Source: Micavibrio_B sp964633355
GTDB lineage: Bacteria; Pseudomonadota; Alphaproteobacteria; Micavibrionales; Micavibrionaceae
Direction: 5' to 3'
Length of the DNA: 64,000 bases
Assembly: GCA_964633355.1 (NCBI GenBank)
Contig: CAZWGO010000005.1
Span: 1 to 64,000, forward strand
The position numbers and the translations under genes are program-made. Under the pieces are notes generated by a model. That model was not told the DNA's origin, ran no database searches, and was given only the letters and a program-made list of their open reading frames with translations. Below are positions 8,516 to 18,398 of the stretch, one piece after another (position 1 is the first letter of the stretch; every line of letters begins with the position of its first letter).

Positions 8516-11500
8516 AATTTTCCTCCTTTTTAGTTTTTGAAAATAGTTTATAAAGCGCAGGCAGAACAATCAGCGTCAGCAACGTGGCTGTAATTAATCC
8601 GCCAATCACAACCGTTGCTAACGGCTTTTGCACCTCTGCACCTGTACCAGTGGCTAATGCCATTGGCACAAAGCCTAGCGAGGCCACCAGCGCGGTCATA
8701 AGAACAGGACGCAGGCGGGTTAAAGCTCCCTCAACAATAGCTTCATGCGTTTGCAGGCCTTGTTTTAAAAGATCATTGATGTAAGTGATCATCACCAAAC
8801 CGTTCAGCACCGCGATACCGGAAAGCGCGATAAAACCAACCGCAGCGGGGATGGAGAACGGCATATCACGCAGGAACAGCGTAAGAATACCGCCGGAGAT
8901 CGCCAGCGGTACGCCGCTGAACACCAGCAACGCCTGCTTCGCCGATCCCAATGCCGTAAACAGCATCATGAAAATCAGGAAGAAGCATGCAGGCACAACA
9001 ATCATCAAGCGACTTTGTGCTGCTTGGAGATTTTCAAACTGACCACCCCAATCTAGCCATAGCCCTGATGGAATCTTGGTCTGTTGATCAAGCTTTTGCT
9101 GTGCTTCCATAACGAAAGAGCCAATATCACGTCCACGGACATTGGCCTGCACGACCACGCGCCGCTTGCCGTTTTCACGGCTGATTTGGTTTGGCCCTTC
9201 GGAAAGACGGAATGTAGCCACTTCTTTCAAAGGCACAAAGGCGCCACTTTCTCCGTCTTCATGCGGCACGGGAACGGGAAGATTTTCAAGAGCAGGTATA
9301 TCCTGGCGCACAGATTCTGGTAAACGCACAACGATTGGAAAACGTCTATCGCCTTCAAATATAAGGCCAGCCTCTTTGCCGCCGACAGCCGCCGCGACCA
9401 GATCAAGAATATCGCCGACATTCAAACCATAACGGGCAATCGCATCTTTGTTCAGAACAATATCGAGCATGGGAAGACCCGTGGTCTGCTCGACTTTAAC
9501 GTCAGCAGCCCCTTCAATGCTTCGTAAGATGCCAGCAATTTTATTCGCGGTATCGGTCATGGTTTCAAATTCATCGCCATAAACCTTAACTGCCACATCG
9601 CTACGAACACCGGAGATCAGCTCATTAAAACGCATCTGAATAGGCTGGGTATACTCATAGTTATTCCCTGGCACTTGTCCAACGGCCTTAGCTAGTTTCT
9701 CAATGAAGGCAGGTTTATCCATCGACTGATCCGGCCATTCGTCATGCGGCTTAAGAATGATAAACGTATCAGACACGTTGGGTGGCATAGGGTCGGCGGC
9801 CATTTCTGCCGTACCCGTTTTGGAATAGACAAACGCAACTTCGGGCAAGGCGCTGATGGCCTTTTCGACCTGCAACTGCATAGCTGTTGACTCTGAAATC
9901 CCTGTGCTAGGAATTCTCATCGCATGCATGGCAATATCTTTTTCATCAAGCGAAGGGATGAATTCTTGCCCCAGACGGCTTCCTACAAACAAGGAAAAGA
10001 TAAAAAAGATTACAGCAGCCATCACGACAATCTTTGGTTTATCAAGCGACCAATTCAGCATCGGTGCGTAACCAGATTTTGCCTTGGAAATAATACGGCT
10101 TTCTTTTTCTTCAACTTTACCCGTGATGCACATGGCAATCATGGCAGGCACGAAAGTAATCGAAAGGACAAACGCCGCAATCAATGCGATGATAACTGTC
10201 ATAGCCATCGGTTCAAACATTTTACCTTCCACCCCCGTAAAGGTCAGAAGTGGCAGATAGACCGTAATGATTATCATCTGCCCGAATACAGCGGGCTGGA
10301 TCATCTGGCGACTAGCTTCGATCACTTCTTGCATACGTTCCTGCAACGTTAATAACCGACCTTCATGATGCTGGCGTTCGGCCAAGCGACGTAGACAGTT
10401 TTCCGTGATAATCACAGCGCCGTCCACGATCAAACCGAAATCCAATGCTCCCATACTCATAAGGTTTGCACTGATACCAGCTTTCAACATACCTGTTGCT
10501 GTCAACATCATGGTGATCGGAATAACAAGCGCGGTAATAAGGGCGGCGCGGATATTGCCAAGTAGCAAGAATAGGATCACAACGACTAATAATGCACCTT
10601 CACCGAGGTTTTTTTGAACTGTGTGAATTGTGGCATTAACCAACTTTGTCCGGTTCAAGACCGTTTTGGCCTTAACACCCTCTGGTAATGATTTGTTGAT
10701 CTCAGCAAGCTTCATATCGACAGCGTTTGACACGATCCGGCTGTTTTCGCCTTTCAGCATCATCGCTGTACCGACCACGACTTCATGACCGTTTTCGCTG
10801 GCACTGCCCGTGCGGAGTTCTTTCCCCAGAGCGACTGTTGCAACATCTTTCACATACAATGGAATGCCGCCACGGGTGGAGAGGACAACATTGGCGATCT
10901 GATCAACCGTCTCAAGCCGGCCGTCAGCACGCACAACATAGGATTCTCCTTTTTGCTCTAAAAATCCTGCACCAGTGCTGGAATTGTTACGTTCTATAGC
11001 TTCAATAACATCAGAGAATGTAAGGCCAACAGCGGCCAGTTTCTGCGGATCAGGCTGCACATGGTATTGCTGGGCATATCCGCCGATGGCATCAACTTCC
11101 GCAACGCCTTTGACGGTTTTAAGCTGCGGCCTGATAATCCAGTCCTGCACGGTACGGAGATACATAGCCTTTTCAAAATCAGACTTCAAAACGCGCCCTT
11201 CTGGCGTTGTAAAGTCTGATTCTGGGTTTTCGTATTCGACTGTCCACATATAGATCTCACCAAGACCCGTGGATATAGCCCCCATGCGCGGTTCTGCGCC
11301 TTCAGGTAAATCTTCTTTGGCTTGCGCCAGTCGTTCATTAACCTGAGAGCGAGCAAAATAGAGATCGACGTTATCGTCAAAAATCACCGTTACTTGCGCG
11401 AAACCGTTGCGCGAAATTGACCGCGTATAGGAAAGGCCTGGAATACCAGCCATCGCCGTTTCAATAGGGTAGGTAACCTGTTTCTCGACCTCAAAGGGTG

Positions 11501-11669
11501 AGAGTGATGGGACTTCTACGTTAATCGCCACCTGATTGTTAGTGATGTCAGGAACGGCATCGATGGGTAGTTTCGTAAGGGAGTACATTCCATAGGCGGC
11601 AAAGATGGCTGTCATCATAACGACTAGCAATCTTTGCTTAATGGAGAAGCCGAGTATTTTTTCAATCAT
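8502..11669 (-). CDS. czcA: Heavy-metal efflux RND transporter, CzcA family
   Basis: A 1055-residue inner-membrane pump of the HME-RND family, which uses the proton gradient to drive divalent metal ions (Co, Zn, Cd type) through the CzcBC tunnel. The start MIEKILGFSIKQRLLVV and the PDITNNQVAINV segment are typical, and the fourth transmembrane helix carries the diagnostic DFGLIVDGAVIITEN with the proton-relay acids (residues about 405-420). Twelve membrane segments with two large periplasmic loops are evident. Length is normal. It is followed by the His-rich gene and preceded by czcB with a 13-base gap. The substrate is inferred from family; Cu/Ag pumps have a different signature. Confidence 0.93.
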   Translation of the reverse strand: MIEKILGFSIKQRLLVVMMTAIFAAYGMYSLTKLPIDAVPDITNNQVAINVEVPSLSPFEVEKQVTYPIETAMAGIPGLSYTRSISRNGFAQVTVIFDDNVDLYFARSQVNERLAQAKEDLPEGAEPRMGAISTGLGEIYMWTVEYENPESDFTTPEGRVLKSDFEKAMYLRTVQDWIIRPQLKTVKGVAEVDAIGGYAQQYHVQPDPQKLAAVGLTFSDVIEAIERNNSSTGAGFLEQKGESYVVRADGRLETVDQIANVVLSTRGGIPLYVKDVATVALGKELRTGSASENGHEVVVGTAMMLKGENSRIVSNAVDMKLAEINKSLPEGVKAKTVLNRTKLVNATIHTVQKNLGEGALLVVVILFLLLGNIRAALITALVIPITMMLTATGMLKAGISANLMSMGALDFGLIVDGAVIITENCLRRLAERQHHEGRLLTLQERMQEVIEASRQMIQPAVFGQMIIITVYLPLLTFTGVEGKMFEPMAMTVIIALIAAFVLSITFVPAMIAMCITGKVEEKESRIISKAKSGYAPMLNWSLDKPKIVVMAAVIFFIFSLFVGSRLGQEFIPSLDEKDIAMHAMRIPSTGISESTAMQLQVEKAISALPEVAFVYSKTGTAEMAADPMPPNVSDTFIILKPHDEWPDQSMDKPAFIEKLAKAVGQVPGNNYEYTQPIQMRFNELISGVRSDVAVKVYGDEFETMTDTANKIAGILRSIEGAADVKVEQTTGLPMLDIVLNKDAIARYGLNVGDILDLVAAAVGGKEAGLIFEGDRRFPIVVRLPESVRQDIPALENLPVPVPHEDGESGAFVPLKEVATFRLSEGPNQISRENGKRRVVVQANVRGRDIGSFVMEAQQKLDQQTKIPSGLWLDWGGQFENLQAAQSRLMIVVPACFFLIFMMLFTALGSAKQALLVFSGVPLAISGGILTLFLRDMPFSIPAAVGFIALSGIAVLNGLVMITYINDLLKQGLQTHEAIVEGALTRLRPVLMTALVASLGFVPMALATGTGAEVQKPLATVVIGGLITATLLTLIVLPALYKLFSKTKKEENYETI

Positions 11670-11682
11670 TGTCTATACTTTC

Positions 11683-12954
11683 TTAGTGTTCATGTTCGGC
11701 TTCTGATTTGCCAAGCTCTGCTTTAAGCGTGAAGGTGCTGGAAACTGCAACTGGTTCTCCAAAACTTACGCCAGAGAGTATTTCTACATGTCGGCTATCT
11801 TCGCGCCCCGTGGTCACATCGCGCTTTTCAAACCCTTTATCATTGCGGACAAACACCACAGCTTTTCCTTCGATGGTTTGGATGGCATCTTTTGGTAAGA
11901 TTAAATCTGTGTCCTGTGCGGATGTCGCAATCGCGGCGTTAGCAAATTCGCCTGGTCGCCATTTGCCGTCGGCATTATCAAGCTCAATAATTGCCTTGGC
12001 AGAGCGGGTTTCAGGATCGATAGCTGGGCTGACGAAAATTAATTTACCCTCGGCCTTTCCACCGCTACCTAAGACATTTGCCATCAAACCTTCTTTAACG
12101 AAGGGAAGATCGCCTGGGGCAATAGCGGATTCTACCCACACCACGCTCAAATCTGCGACCGTGAAGGCAGAGTGTGTCGTATCGACATACTCCCCAAGCG
12201 TGAGTTCACGGGCGATCACGCGCCCTGGTAATGGTGAACGCAATTCATGAAAACGTGAATTTCCGTTGTTAGAAACTTCACCATCATGGCCCAAAGCTTG
12301 AAGTTTTTGCTTGGCAAGATCGAGTTTTATCTTCGCTTCCTGATGAGCGTTCTTCGCAGTCAAGTAATCTTGCTCCGCCGTGATCTTTTTGTCCCATAGA
12401 CCTTTTTCACGATTGAAAGTTGTTAGTGCAAGCTCTTCTGCGCGTTTGGCAGCAAGATAATCGGCTACAGATTCAGCCATCTCTCGGCTTTCAATCAAGG
12501 CTAATATTTCTCCTTTTTCAACTGTATCACCAAGGTTTTTTCTGGCTTCTGTCACAGCGCCGCCCACTTTGGGGACTATTTGCGCCATGCGGTCAGCGGC
12601 AGCCACAACTTTCCCAGGAACCGATACTTCTCGTGCCAACTGTCCAGGGCCAACAGCTGCAACTTTAATGCCCGCTGCCGCGATCTGTTCCGCACTTAAG
12701 GGGATTACACCCTCGGCATGTTCGCCTTCTTCCTTGCCACCACCATGGCCATGTTCATCTTCATGGCCGTGACCATGCTGCTCTTCCTTGCCCTCATCAT
12801 GCTTTTCTTCGCCTTCCTCATGACCGTGGCTGTCGCCATGCCCCTCTGCCGCCAGACTTGGGGAAACAACGTAATTCCAACCGATCACACCACCCGTTAA
12901 GGCGAGCACGGCAACACCTGCAAGAAGCAGGTTCTTAATTTTGAGTTTGTTCAT
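11683..12954 (-). CDS. czcB: RND periplasmic adaptor with His-rich N-terminus, CzcB family
   Basis: A 423-residue membrane-fusion protein linking CzcA to the outer-membrane channel. It starts with an N-terminal membrane anchor (LLLAGVAVLALTGGVIGW), followed at residues about 36-82 by a strongly His/Glu-rich region with many HGHE-type units. Barrel-sandwich and coiled-coil domains follow (EVSVPGKVVAAADRMAQIVP, GDTVEKGEILALIES), then the C-terminal membrane-proximal domain ending KSEAEHEH. The His-rich insert is a likely metal sensor or trap. The 5' end overlaps the 3' end of the small lipoprotein gene by 20 bases. Confidence 0.9.
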   Translation of the reverse strand: MNKLKIKNLLLAGVAVLALTGGVIGWNYVVSPSLAAEGHGDSHGHEEGEEKHDEGKEEQHGHGHEDEHGHGGGKEEGEHAEGVIPLSAEQIAAAGIKVAAVGPGQLAREVSVPGKVVAAADRMAQIVPKVGGAVTEARKNLGDTVEKGEILALIESREMAESVADYLAAKRAEELALTTFNREKGLWDKKITAEQDYLTAKNAHQEAKIKLDLAKQKLQALGHDGEVSNNGNSRFHELRSPLPGRVIARELTLGEYVDTTHSAFTVADLSVVWVESAIAPGDLPFVKEGLMANVLGSGGKAEGKLIFVSPAIDPETRSAKAIIELDNADGKWRPGEFANAAIATSAQDTDLILPKDAIQTIEGKAVVFVRNDKGFEKRDVTTGREDSRHVEILSGVSFGEPVAVSSTFTLKAELGKSEAEHEH

Positions 12955-13219
12955 TTTTCTTTTCCTCTATGGCTATACTTTCTTCGCGCAGCATTTTTCG
13001 TGCGGCTAATTCGCGGCGCACGGCTATTTTACAATTCATGCGTTTATCAAACGTGTGGTAACGAGATTTAGGGCAGCGCGTTTGTTCAAGCGTGCTATTC
13101 CTTGGAAGATCGTCCGCAGACATTTGTGCGACCTTATCTTTGATCTCCTGTGTAATCGGAGTCGGCGTGGCGCAAGCAGATAAAAGAATGACGCTAGATA
13201 AAATGATAAAATTTCTCAT
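12935..13219 (-). CDS. Small lipoprotein in the czc operon
   Basis: A 94-residue protein with a lipoprotein signal: MRNFIILSSVILLSACATP, where LLSAC is the lipobox and Cys16 would be lipidated. The mature part is charged, with two further cysteines (TRCPKSR and MNCKIAV) and a lysine/glutamate-rich tail. It sits between czcC (2-base gap) and czcB (20-base overlap), so it is surely expressed with the pump. No family recognised; an accessory role in metal handling or assembly is inferred only from place. Confidence 0.65.
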   Translation of the reverse strand: MRNFIILSSVILLSACATPTPITQEIKDKVAQMSADDLPRNSTLEQTRCPKSRYHTFDKRMNCKIAVRRELAARKMLREESIAIEEKKNEQTQN

Positions 13220-13221
13220 AG

Positions 13222-14556
13222 TTATTTCTCCTCATGTTTATGGTTCTGAATATCGTCATGCGCTGCAGCGATTCTTTCAAGCATCGTGCGCTGACGGTGA
13301 TAGTCCAGAGATACTTCATTCAGTTGTTTACGCGTTTCAAACAATGTGCGCTGTGCGTCCAAAACTTCGAGATAGTTAAACTTACCTGCGTCATAGCCGT
13401 CCCGTGCAAAACGAAACGCCTCTTCGGCCCCTGGTAAAACTGACGTTTTTAAAGCAATCGCTTCGCTATAGGCATTCGCATAGTTGCCGTATAACTCAGC
13501 CAATGCTGTCTCAAAGCTAAGGCGAGCGCTTTGCTCGTCCAAAGACGCGGCGGTCAAATCATGACTTGCCCGTTCAATACCAGCGCGGTTCATATTGAAA
13601 ACAGGAATGGGGATTGAAAGCCCCACAACAAAGGCTTGGGAATTGTCTTCTCTGAAATCCCTTACGCCCACATTAATTGTTGGATCAGGTACTGCATTGG
13701 CTTTTTCAAGAGACAGTCCTGCCTTGGCACGATCAATATTGGCACGTAGGCTCATAATATCCGGCGTTTTAGCAAGGCGTTCACGATATATTTCGAAGGA
13801 TTCGGGTTGCTTTGGTTCTGGGAGGCTATCAATGTTGACTAAAAGATCTCCAACTTCGCCGCCCATTAAAGAAGCCAAGGCTTGTTTTCTCGCTGTCAAA
13901 TTCCTATAAGCCCGATCGAGGGCTATCTTACTGGAAGATAGCTCAATCTCCGCTTTGTTCTTTTGAATAGGTGGCTCTTTTCCAGCTTGCACCTTAGCCA
14001 CCACGCTATCGCGCACTTCGGTGGCCAAGTTTTGTTCTTCCTCAAGAATAGAGACTTCTTGCTGTGCGGCAGCAACCTCGGCAAAAGCGATCGTTACGTC
14101 ACGTATAAGGTTAAGCATGACGCCATCATTTGCAAAATGGGCATTATCTTTTTCAGCATCGGCAATACGGGTGCGCCCACTGCGTTTGCCAGGCAGTTCA
14201 ATCAGCTGCGAAACGCCATATGTTACTTCTGCGCTGTCCAAGCCATCGTATGCGCCATCGCCATAGATATTCTCTGCTTCAATTGATAGGACAGGATTGG
14301 GCAAAGCTCCTACTGACGAACGGTTGGCGCTCGCGGCACTCACCCGTGCTGATGACGCACCAAGCGTGGGTGACTTCTCCAAGGCTATTTTAATCGCCTG
14401 TTCGAGTGTAAAGCCTGTCATTTCTGGTACAGATTTTACTAGAGGTAATTCGATCGCAGGTATTAATTGTTTTTCTTCCCCAGCATAAGCAGGAAGAACT
14501 GGCGGCAACGAAACCGCCGCCAGCAAACCCGCCAGAATGAATGATTTTGTTTTCAT
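13222..14556 (-). CDS. czcC: Outer-membrane efflux channel, CzcC/TolC family
   Basis: A 444-residue outer-membrane factor forming the exit duct of the Czc pump. The signal peptide is MKTKSFILAGLLAAVSLPPV up to AYA; the mature protein shows two OEP repeats with typical TolC-type phrases (FTLEQAIKIALEKSPTLGAS, GALPNPVLSIEAEN, LSIPIPVFNMNRAGIE, SARLSFETALAELYGNYANA). The ATG at 14556 has GGAAA upstream; the open frame reaches 14676 but the longer version masks the signal peptide and overlaps the DUF305 gene. It is first of the three pump genes. Confidence 0.88.
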   Translation of the reverse strand: MKTKSFILAGLLAAVSLPPVLPAYAGEEKQLIPAIELPLVKSVPEMTGFTLEQAIKIALEKSPTLGASSARVSAASANRSSVGALPNPVLSIEAENIYGDGAYDGLDSAEVTYGVSQLIELPGKRSGRTRIADAEKDNAHFANDGVMLNLIRDVTIAFAEVAAAQQEVSILEEEQNLATEVRDSVVAKVQAGKEPPIQKNKAEIELSSSKIALDRAYRNLTARKQALASLMGGEVGDLLVNIDSLPEPKQPESFEIYRERLAKTPDIMSLRANIDRAKAGLSLEKANAVPDPTINVGVRDFREDNSQAFVVGLSIPIPVFNMNRAGIERASHDLTAASLDEQSARLSFETALAELYGNYANAYSEAIALKTSVLPGAEEAFRFARDGYDAGKFNYLEVLDAQRTLFETRKQLNEVSLDYHRQRTMLERIAAAHDDIQNHKHEEK

Positions 14557-14572
14557 GTCCAGCATTTCCTTT

Positions 14573-15184
14573 CTATTGACCGCGCTTTGCCAGCCAGTCG
14601 CGCATAAAAGCAATTTCGCTTTCCTGAGCCTGGATGACATCTTCAGCCAGTTTCTTGACTTTGGGGTCTTTTCCATGCGCTAAGGCAATCCTAGCCATGT
14701 CGATAGCACCCTGGTGGTGCGGGATCATGCCGCGCATAAAGTCCACGTCTGCATCTCCTGTCGGAGAGATGCTCATATTCTGGTGCATCGTTTGCATAGC
14801 TGGCGTATAGATATCTTTTATACTATGGTTCATCGTGGAATGATTCATTTTCGACATTAAACCCTTGTCTTTAGAAGCGCACATCTTCCCGCCATCCTTC
14901 GCCATATCTGCACAACAGGGGCAATCACTCTTCATCTCAGCGCAACACGGCATCACTGCTTTCGCTGCACTCTGTGGTTCATCTTTTCTGAAATCGAAAG
15001 CCTGGCCAAGCCGACATTTATTGTTGGCTTCGAGAGAGATCAAACCGCGAGAATGCATGCTTTTACATTCATTCGCTGTGTAGTTATTTTGTTTTTGAAA
15101 GCCGGTACTGGTACATGCTGAAAGAGCGAAAACAGCAAACAGCATCATAAGCGGGATCTTGATCCCGGGTTTAAGGGTAGTCAT
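14573..15184 (-). CDS. DUF305 lipoprotein with Cys-rich insert
   Basis: A 203-residue lipoprotein: lipobox ALSAC (Cys24) after MTTLKPGIKIPLMMLFAVF. The C-terminal part is a DUF305 domain with FMRGMIPHHQGAIDMARIAL, the His/Met motif of this four-helix metal-binding family, found in copper- and other metal-resistance operons. Between them is a Cys-dense stretch of about 30 residues with CC, CPCC and MC units, plus MNHSTMNHS, both likely metal ligands. It lies upstream of czcC with a 16-base gap and a good GGAGAA site, so it is probably part of the czc operon. Confidence 0.8.
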   Translation of the reverse strand: MTTLKPGIKIPLMMLFAVFALSACTSTGFQKQNNYTANECKSMHSRGLISLEANNKCRLGQAFDFRKDEPQSAAKAVMPCCAEMKSDCPCCADMAKDGGKMCASKDKGLMSKMNHSTMNHSIKDIYTPAMQTMHQNMSISPTGDADVDFMRGMIPHHQGAIDMARIALAHGKDPKVKKLAEDVIQAQESEIAFMRDWLAKRGQ

Positions 15185-15229
15185 GGAAGTTCTCCTTGTT
15201 TGATTGAAAATGCGTAACGCAGATTGAGC

Positions 15230-15245
15230 TACTTCGCGTGAAGTA
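15230..15245. promoter_or_regulatory. Inverted repeat, possible operator of the czc operon
   Basis: TACTTC and GAAGTA arms separated by GCGT lie in the 103-base gap between the small Cys-rich gene (15288-15644) and the DUF305 gene. It is the most obvious palindrome upstream of the czc genes and could bind a metal regulator. There is no T-run, so it is not a terminator. No czc regulator gene is visible in the window. Confidence 0.3.
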
Positions 15246-15287
15246 ACTTTCTGGAGTTCAAGCTGGGCAGCTTAAAATCCGTTCAGA

Positions 15288-15644
15288 TCAAACAAGGTGT
15301 TTTGGGGGGCGTTTTAGTCCTGAGACGACATTGTCATCTACATTCATATGCATGAAGGAAAATGCGGTTTTGATAACCGGAGTATCAAAATTGAAACTAT
15401 GCTGAGTAATGGCTGCATGAGAAACGCAACAATGACCACAATTGAGGCACAAATGCTTACCATCTTTTGAGGATTTTTCTTGTTTTTCACCACTGTTAGC
15501 ATGTCCAACACAATCCATATCACTTGATTGCGCATTTTCAGCAGACATTATTTGAGCACAACTTTGCGAATCAAAAGCGTGCGCAACAGTGGAAAAACCA
15601 CTGAATCCAATCGCAAAAATGATGAGCAATAAAAATACACGCAT
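15288..15644 (-). CDS. Small exported Cys/His protein, metal-operon accessory
   Basis: A 118-residue protein with signal peptide MRVFLLLIIFAIGFSGFSTV to AHA, then a short domain rich in Cys and His (LCLNCGHCCVSHAA) and a C-terminal GLKRPPKHLV. The Arg-Pro-Pro end is shared with the copper-cassette protein at 53477-53884 (IKRPPRA) and is common in small metal-responsive exported proteins. It lies at the head of the czc cluster, about 100 bases before the DUF305 gene. Likely a periplasmic metal-binding or sensing partner; family not firmly recognised. Confidence 0.6.
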   Translation of the reverse strand: MRVFLLLIIFAIGFSGFSTVAHAFDSQSCAQIMSAENAQSSDMDCVGHANSGEKQEKSSKDGKHLCLNCGHCCVSHAAITQHSFNFDTPVIKTAFSFMHMNVDDNVVSGLKRPPKHLV

Positions 15645-15728
15645 AACACACCATAGCGTAGTTTGAAATGGTTAACAATTGGTATTTTTGAACAATAAGA
15701 AAACGAATGCTGCCGATTTTCATAGTGT

Positions 15729-18365
15729 CTAAATGGTAACTATTGCCTTCTGTCTTTGGCGAATTTCCTCGTGCCAAGTTTTTAGCGCATCGATCTCTTG
15801 CTGGATATTATTAGCCGAGGGCAGGTTTGGATTTAAACCCACACCGCTGCTGTGCAACCAGCTGGAACAGCGCCCATACGCATCGCGCATGACTTGGCAG
15901 TCCTCCATCGTCAACACCGTCAGGCGGGCCAACCCTTTGGTATCCACCTTGTTTTTAAAGCGGGTGACCACTTCACCCACGAAATCCTCCACGGCACGTT
16001 CCCATGTCGTGCGAATATCGTCCTGCAGCGACCGCACAGTCCGATACCATTCGGTTTCGTTCCCGTTCTCGTAGTGAATTTTCTCGTTACCCAGGCGATT
16101 GGCCAGAGATTGAATGCGCTTCGAGACATCCTGCGCTTTTGGCGGCGCATCGTTGTGGCAAATCCCCGTCGCTGTAGCGTCTGGCCGCTTGGTAACGTGG
16201 CGATATTGAATTTCAGCACCGCTTTCACGACAGAATTGACCCAGCAGGAACAGGAAGTGAATATCGTGTGTGAATACGATAACCTGCCTTGTCAGCGCTT
16301 CGTTCGCCAATCTTTCCGCCACGGCATCCCTGTGGACGTGATCCAGCGATGAAACTGGATCATCAAATACAATCGCCGATTTGCTCTGGGTCGTGGCAAG
16401 TTCTGCCAGGAACGCGGCCAGAGCGATGCAACGGAATTCACCTTCGCTCAGGACTTGCCCGACTTTGGCAGTTGGGCTGCGCGTAAGCGATACCTTGAAT
16501 TGCGGCACGCCATATGTGGATCGCTCCTGTTTAAGCTCGACAGCCAAGCCCGCCAACTTCATTTTATCGACTTCTTGCGCAAACTGCGCACGCAAGGCGT
16601 TTGTGACCAGGCTTTCAGAAATACTGGTGCTTTTCGCCGTGATCTGCGTGGTTACGGTTTCCTGCTGAATCAGCACATTCAACGCATCGATCTTCTTTTT
16701 ACGCTCAATCTCGGCAATTACATCGTTTTTGACGACACCCAACCATTTTTTATCATCAAGCTCTGCCTTTTCAGCAATCAGCTTCTGCCTTGCCGTAGCG
16801 ACGTCGCCCGCCGTGAGATCTGTTACACGCTTGGTAATTTGCGCTTTTTCGTTATCGGACACGGTTTTCGGCCACACTGGAGCGTCAGGCAAAGCGTCCT
16901 GCAATTTCAGCAGCGCTCGCAAGCGCCACTTTCCCTTTAGGAAGAAAGCACGAACTTCCTTGGCAAGCTCGGCGTTGTTCAGCTCTTCTTTGCAGAACGT
17001 GACGTATTGCGACACTTCCGCCAAAGACGGCTGCGCGGCGGATAATACGCTATGCAATTGCTGAAAATTACTTAAAGCACGTTGCTCCTGCTGTTTTGTA
17101 TCATTAGTAACAAAAGCTTCGAAACGTGCCAGGCGTTCTTTCGCCTCAGCATCCAGGGTTTGCTGGCACAAAACGCAATGCGCACCATCGCCCGTAACGG
17201 GAAACACCTGTCCCGTATATGCGCCATTTTGCGAGTAGCGACGTGCCGCTTCCCATAGAGATTTCCATGCCGCACCACCGACATCTGGCAACGGATCGCC
17301 TTTAAAGAGTGCCGTGGCGGCGAGTTCGGCTGCTTGTTTACGTGTCGCGTATTCACTTTGCAGTTCCCTCAACTTAGTCTGCTGCTCTGCTGCGACAGCG
17401 GACGACAATTGTTCAGCCTTGTCGGACAGCACACCAATACGTCTCAGTTTTGCGTTCAGGCCACCGACGATAACTGCAGGGTCGTTGGCCAAATCGCTTT
17501 GCAATTGTTCCAGCCGCTTCTCTTCATCAGCGCTCAGCGTTGCCAGCGTTTCAATAGTCTGCGGATTTGTGTTTGCTTTCAAGGCAGTGATGGCTTTCCC
17601 CACCGCCGTACCAGATTGGCATTTCGGTGCTTTGAGGGTGTTCGGTGTTTGCGCCGCTAAGGCATCAATCTCGGCTTTTAGTGCGTTTTTAATGCTTTTG
17701 CAGGCTTCGGCCAGATTGCTCAATAATGCCATCGGGAACGGTACATAGGCCACATCGTTTGTCGCATCAACGTGAATGTTCGCGGTGCTGGAGTCAAAAA
17801 CGCTCACGGAAGACAAAAGCCTTTCCATGGTCTGATCTTTGATCCATTCCGCCGTTTGATTTTGCCCTGCAGCCATGAATTGCACTTGGGCTTTTAATGG
17901 CCCACCCTGTGTGCCATAAATATTCGGTAAGATCGTGGCAGTTTTAGGGTCTCTGGCGCGACAGATCTGCTTTAAAATTCTGGTGTAGCCGGATTTGCCG
18001 GAACCGTTGTCGCCATATACGACGGTGATGCCGTTCGCGGAAAACTGCAGCTTTTGATCTGCCGCCAGCGCATTCACGTTTTCAACGCTATAAATTGATT
18101 TCAATTCTACTTTTTTGGTGGATGCTTCAGGATCGCGCACATGATCATGAATGATAGGCTGCGCTTTATCATTCGCTCCCTTGCAGATTTCCACCAATTC
18201 GGCGATATCAGCTGGGGTCAACTCTGCAGATTGGCACAAACGGCGCAGCGCATCGCGCTGCCATGCGCAGCGGTTTTCAGACCAGCTGACGATATCGCTT
18301 AATGCGGCGACCTCACTATTTTGCTCAGCTCTAGGTTGGTCTTGTATCGTTGCAGCTTGCGGCAT
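15729..18365 (-). CDS. AAA_13-type ATPase, RloC/PrrC-like
   Basis: An 878-residue SMC/Rad50-like ATPase. Walker A YGDNGSGKSG lies near residue 120 and an ABC-type half with LSEGEFRCIALAAF, Walker B IVFDDPVSSLDH and a switch histidine THDIHF near 660-720. The middle is a long coiled coil broken by HCVLCQQTLD, a CxxC that looks like a zinc hook. The C-terminus has YGRCSSWLHSSG, an R-x5-H arrangement like HEPN nucleases. ATPase plus zinc hook plus HEPN end is the layout of RloC, a tRNA anticodon nuclease linked to restriction loci. I start at ATG 18365 rather than the TTG at 18380. The nuclease role is inference. Confidence 0.7.
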   Translation of the reverse strand: MPQAATIQDQPRAEQNSEVAALSDIVSWSENRCAWQRDALRRLCQSAELTPADIAELVEICKGANDKAQPIIHDHVRDPEASTKKVELKSIYSVENVNALAADQKLQFSANGITVVYGDNGSGKSGYTRILKQICRARDPKTATILPNIYGTQGGPLKAQVQFMAAGQNQTAEWIKDQTMERLLSSVSVFDSSTANIHVDATNDVAYVPFPMALLSNLAEACKSIKNALKAEIDALAAQTPNTLKAPKCQSGTAVGKAITALKANTNPQTIETLATLSADEEKRLEQLQSDLANDPAVIVGGLNAKLRRIGVLSDKAEQLSSAVAAEQQTKLRELQSEYATRKQAAELAATALFKGDPLPDVGGAAWKSLWEAARRYSQNGAYTGQVFPVTGDGAHCVLCQQTLDAEAKERLARFEAFVTNDTKQQEQRALSNFQQLHSVLSAAQPSLAEVSQYVTFCKEELNNAELAKEVRAFFLKGKWRLRALLKLQDALPDAPVWPKTVSDNEKAQITKRVTDLTAGDVATARQKLIAEKAELDDKKWLGVVKNDVIAEIERKKKIDALNVLIQQETVTTQITAKSTSISESLVTNALRAQFAQEVDKMKLAGLAVELKQERSTYGVPQFKVSLTRSPTAKVGQVLSEGEFRCIALAAFLAELATTQSKSAIVFDDPVSSLDHVHRDAVAERLANEALTRQVIVFTHDIHFLFLLGQFCRESGAEIQYRHVTKRPDATATGICHNDAPPKAQDVSKRIQSLANRLGNEKIHYENGNETEWYRTVRSLQDDIRTTWERAVEDFVGEVVTRFKNKVDTKGLARLTVLTMEDCQVMRDAYGRCSSWLHSSGVGLNPNLPSANNIQQEIDALKTWHEEIRQRQKAIVTI

Positions 18366-18398
18366 TTGCTTACCTATCAATTATTATTTTAAATTTCC

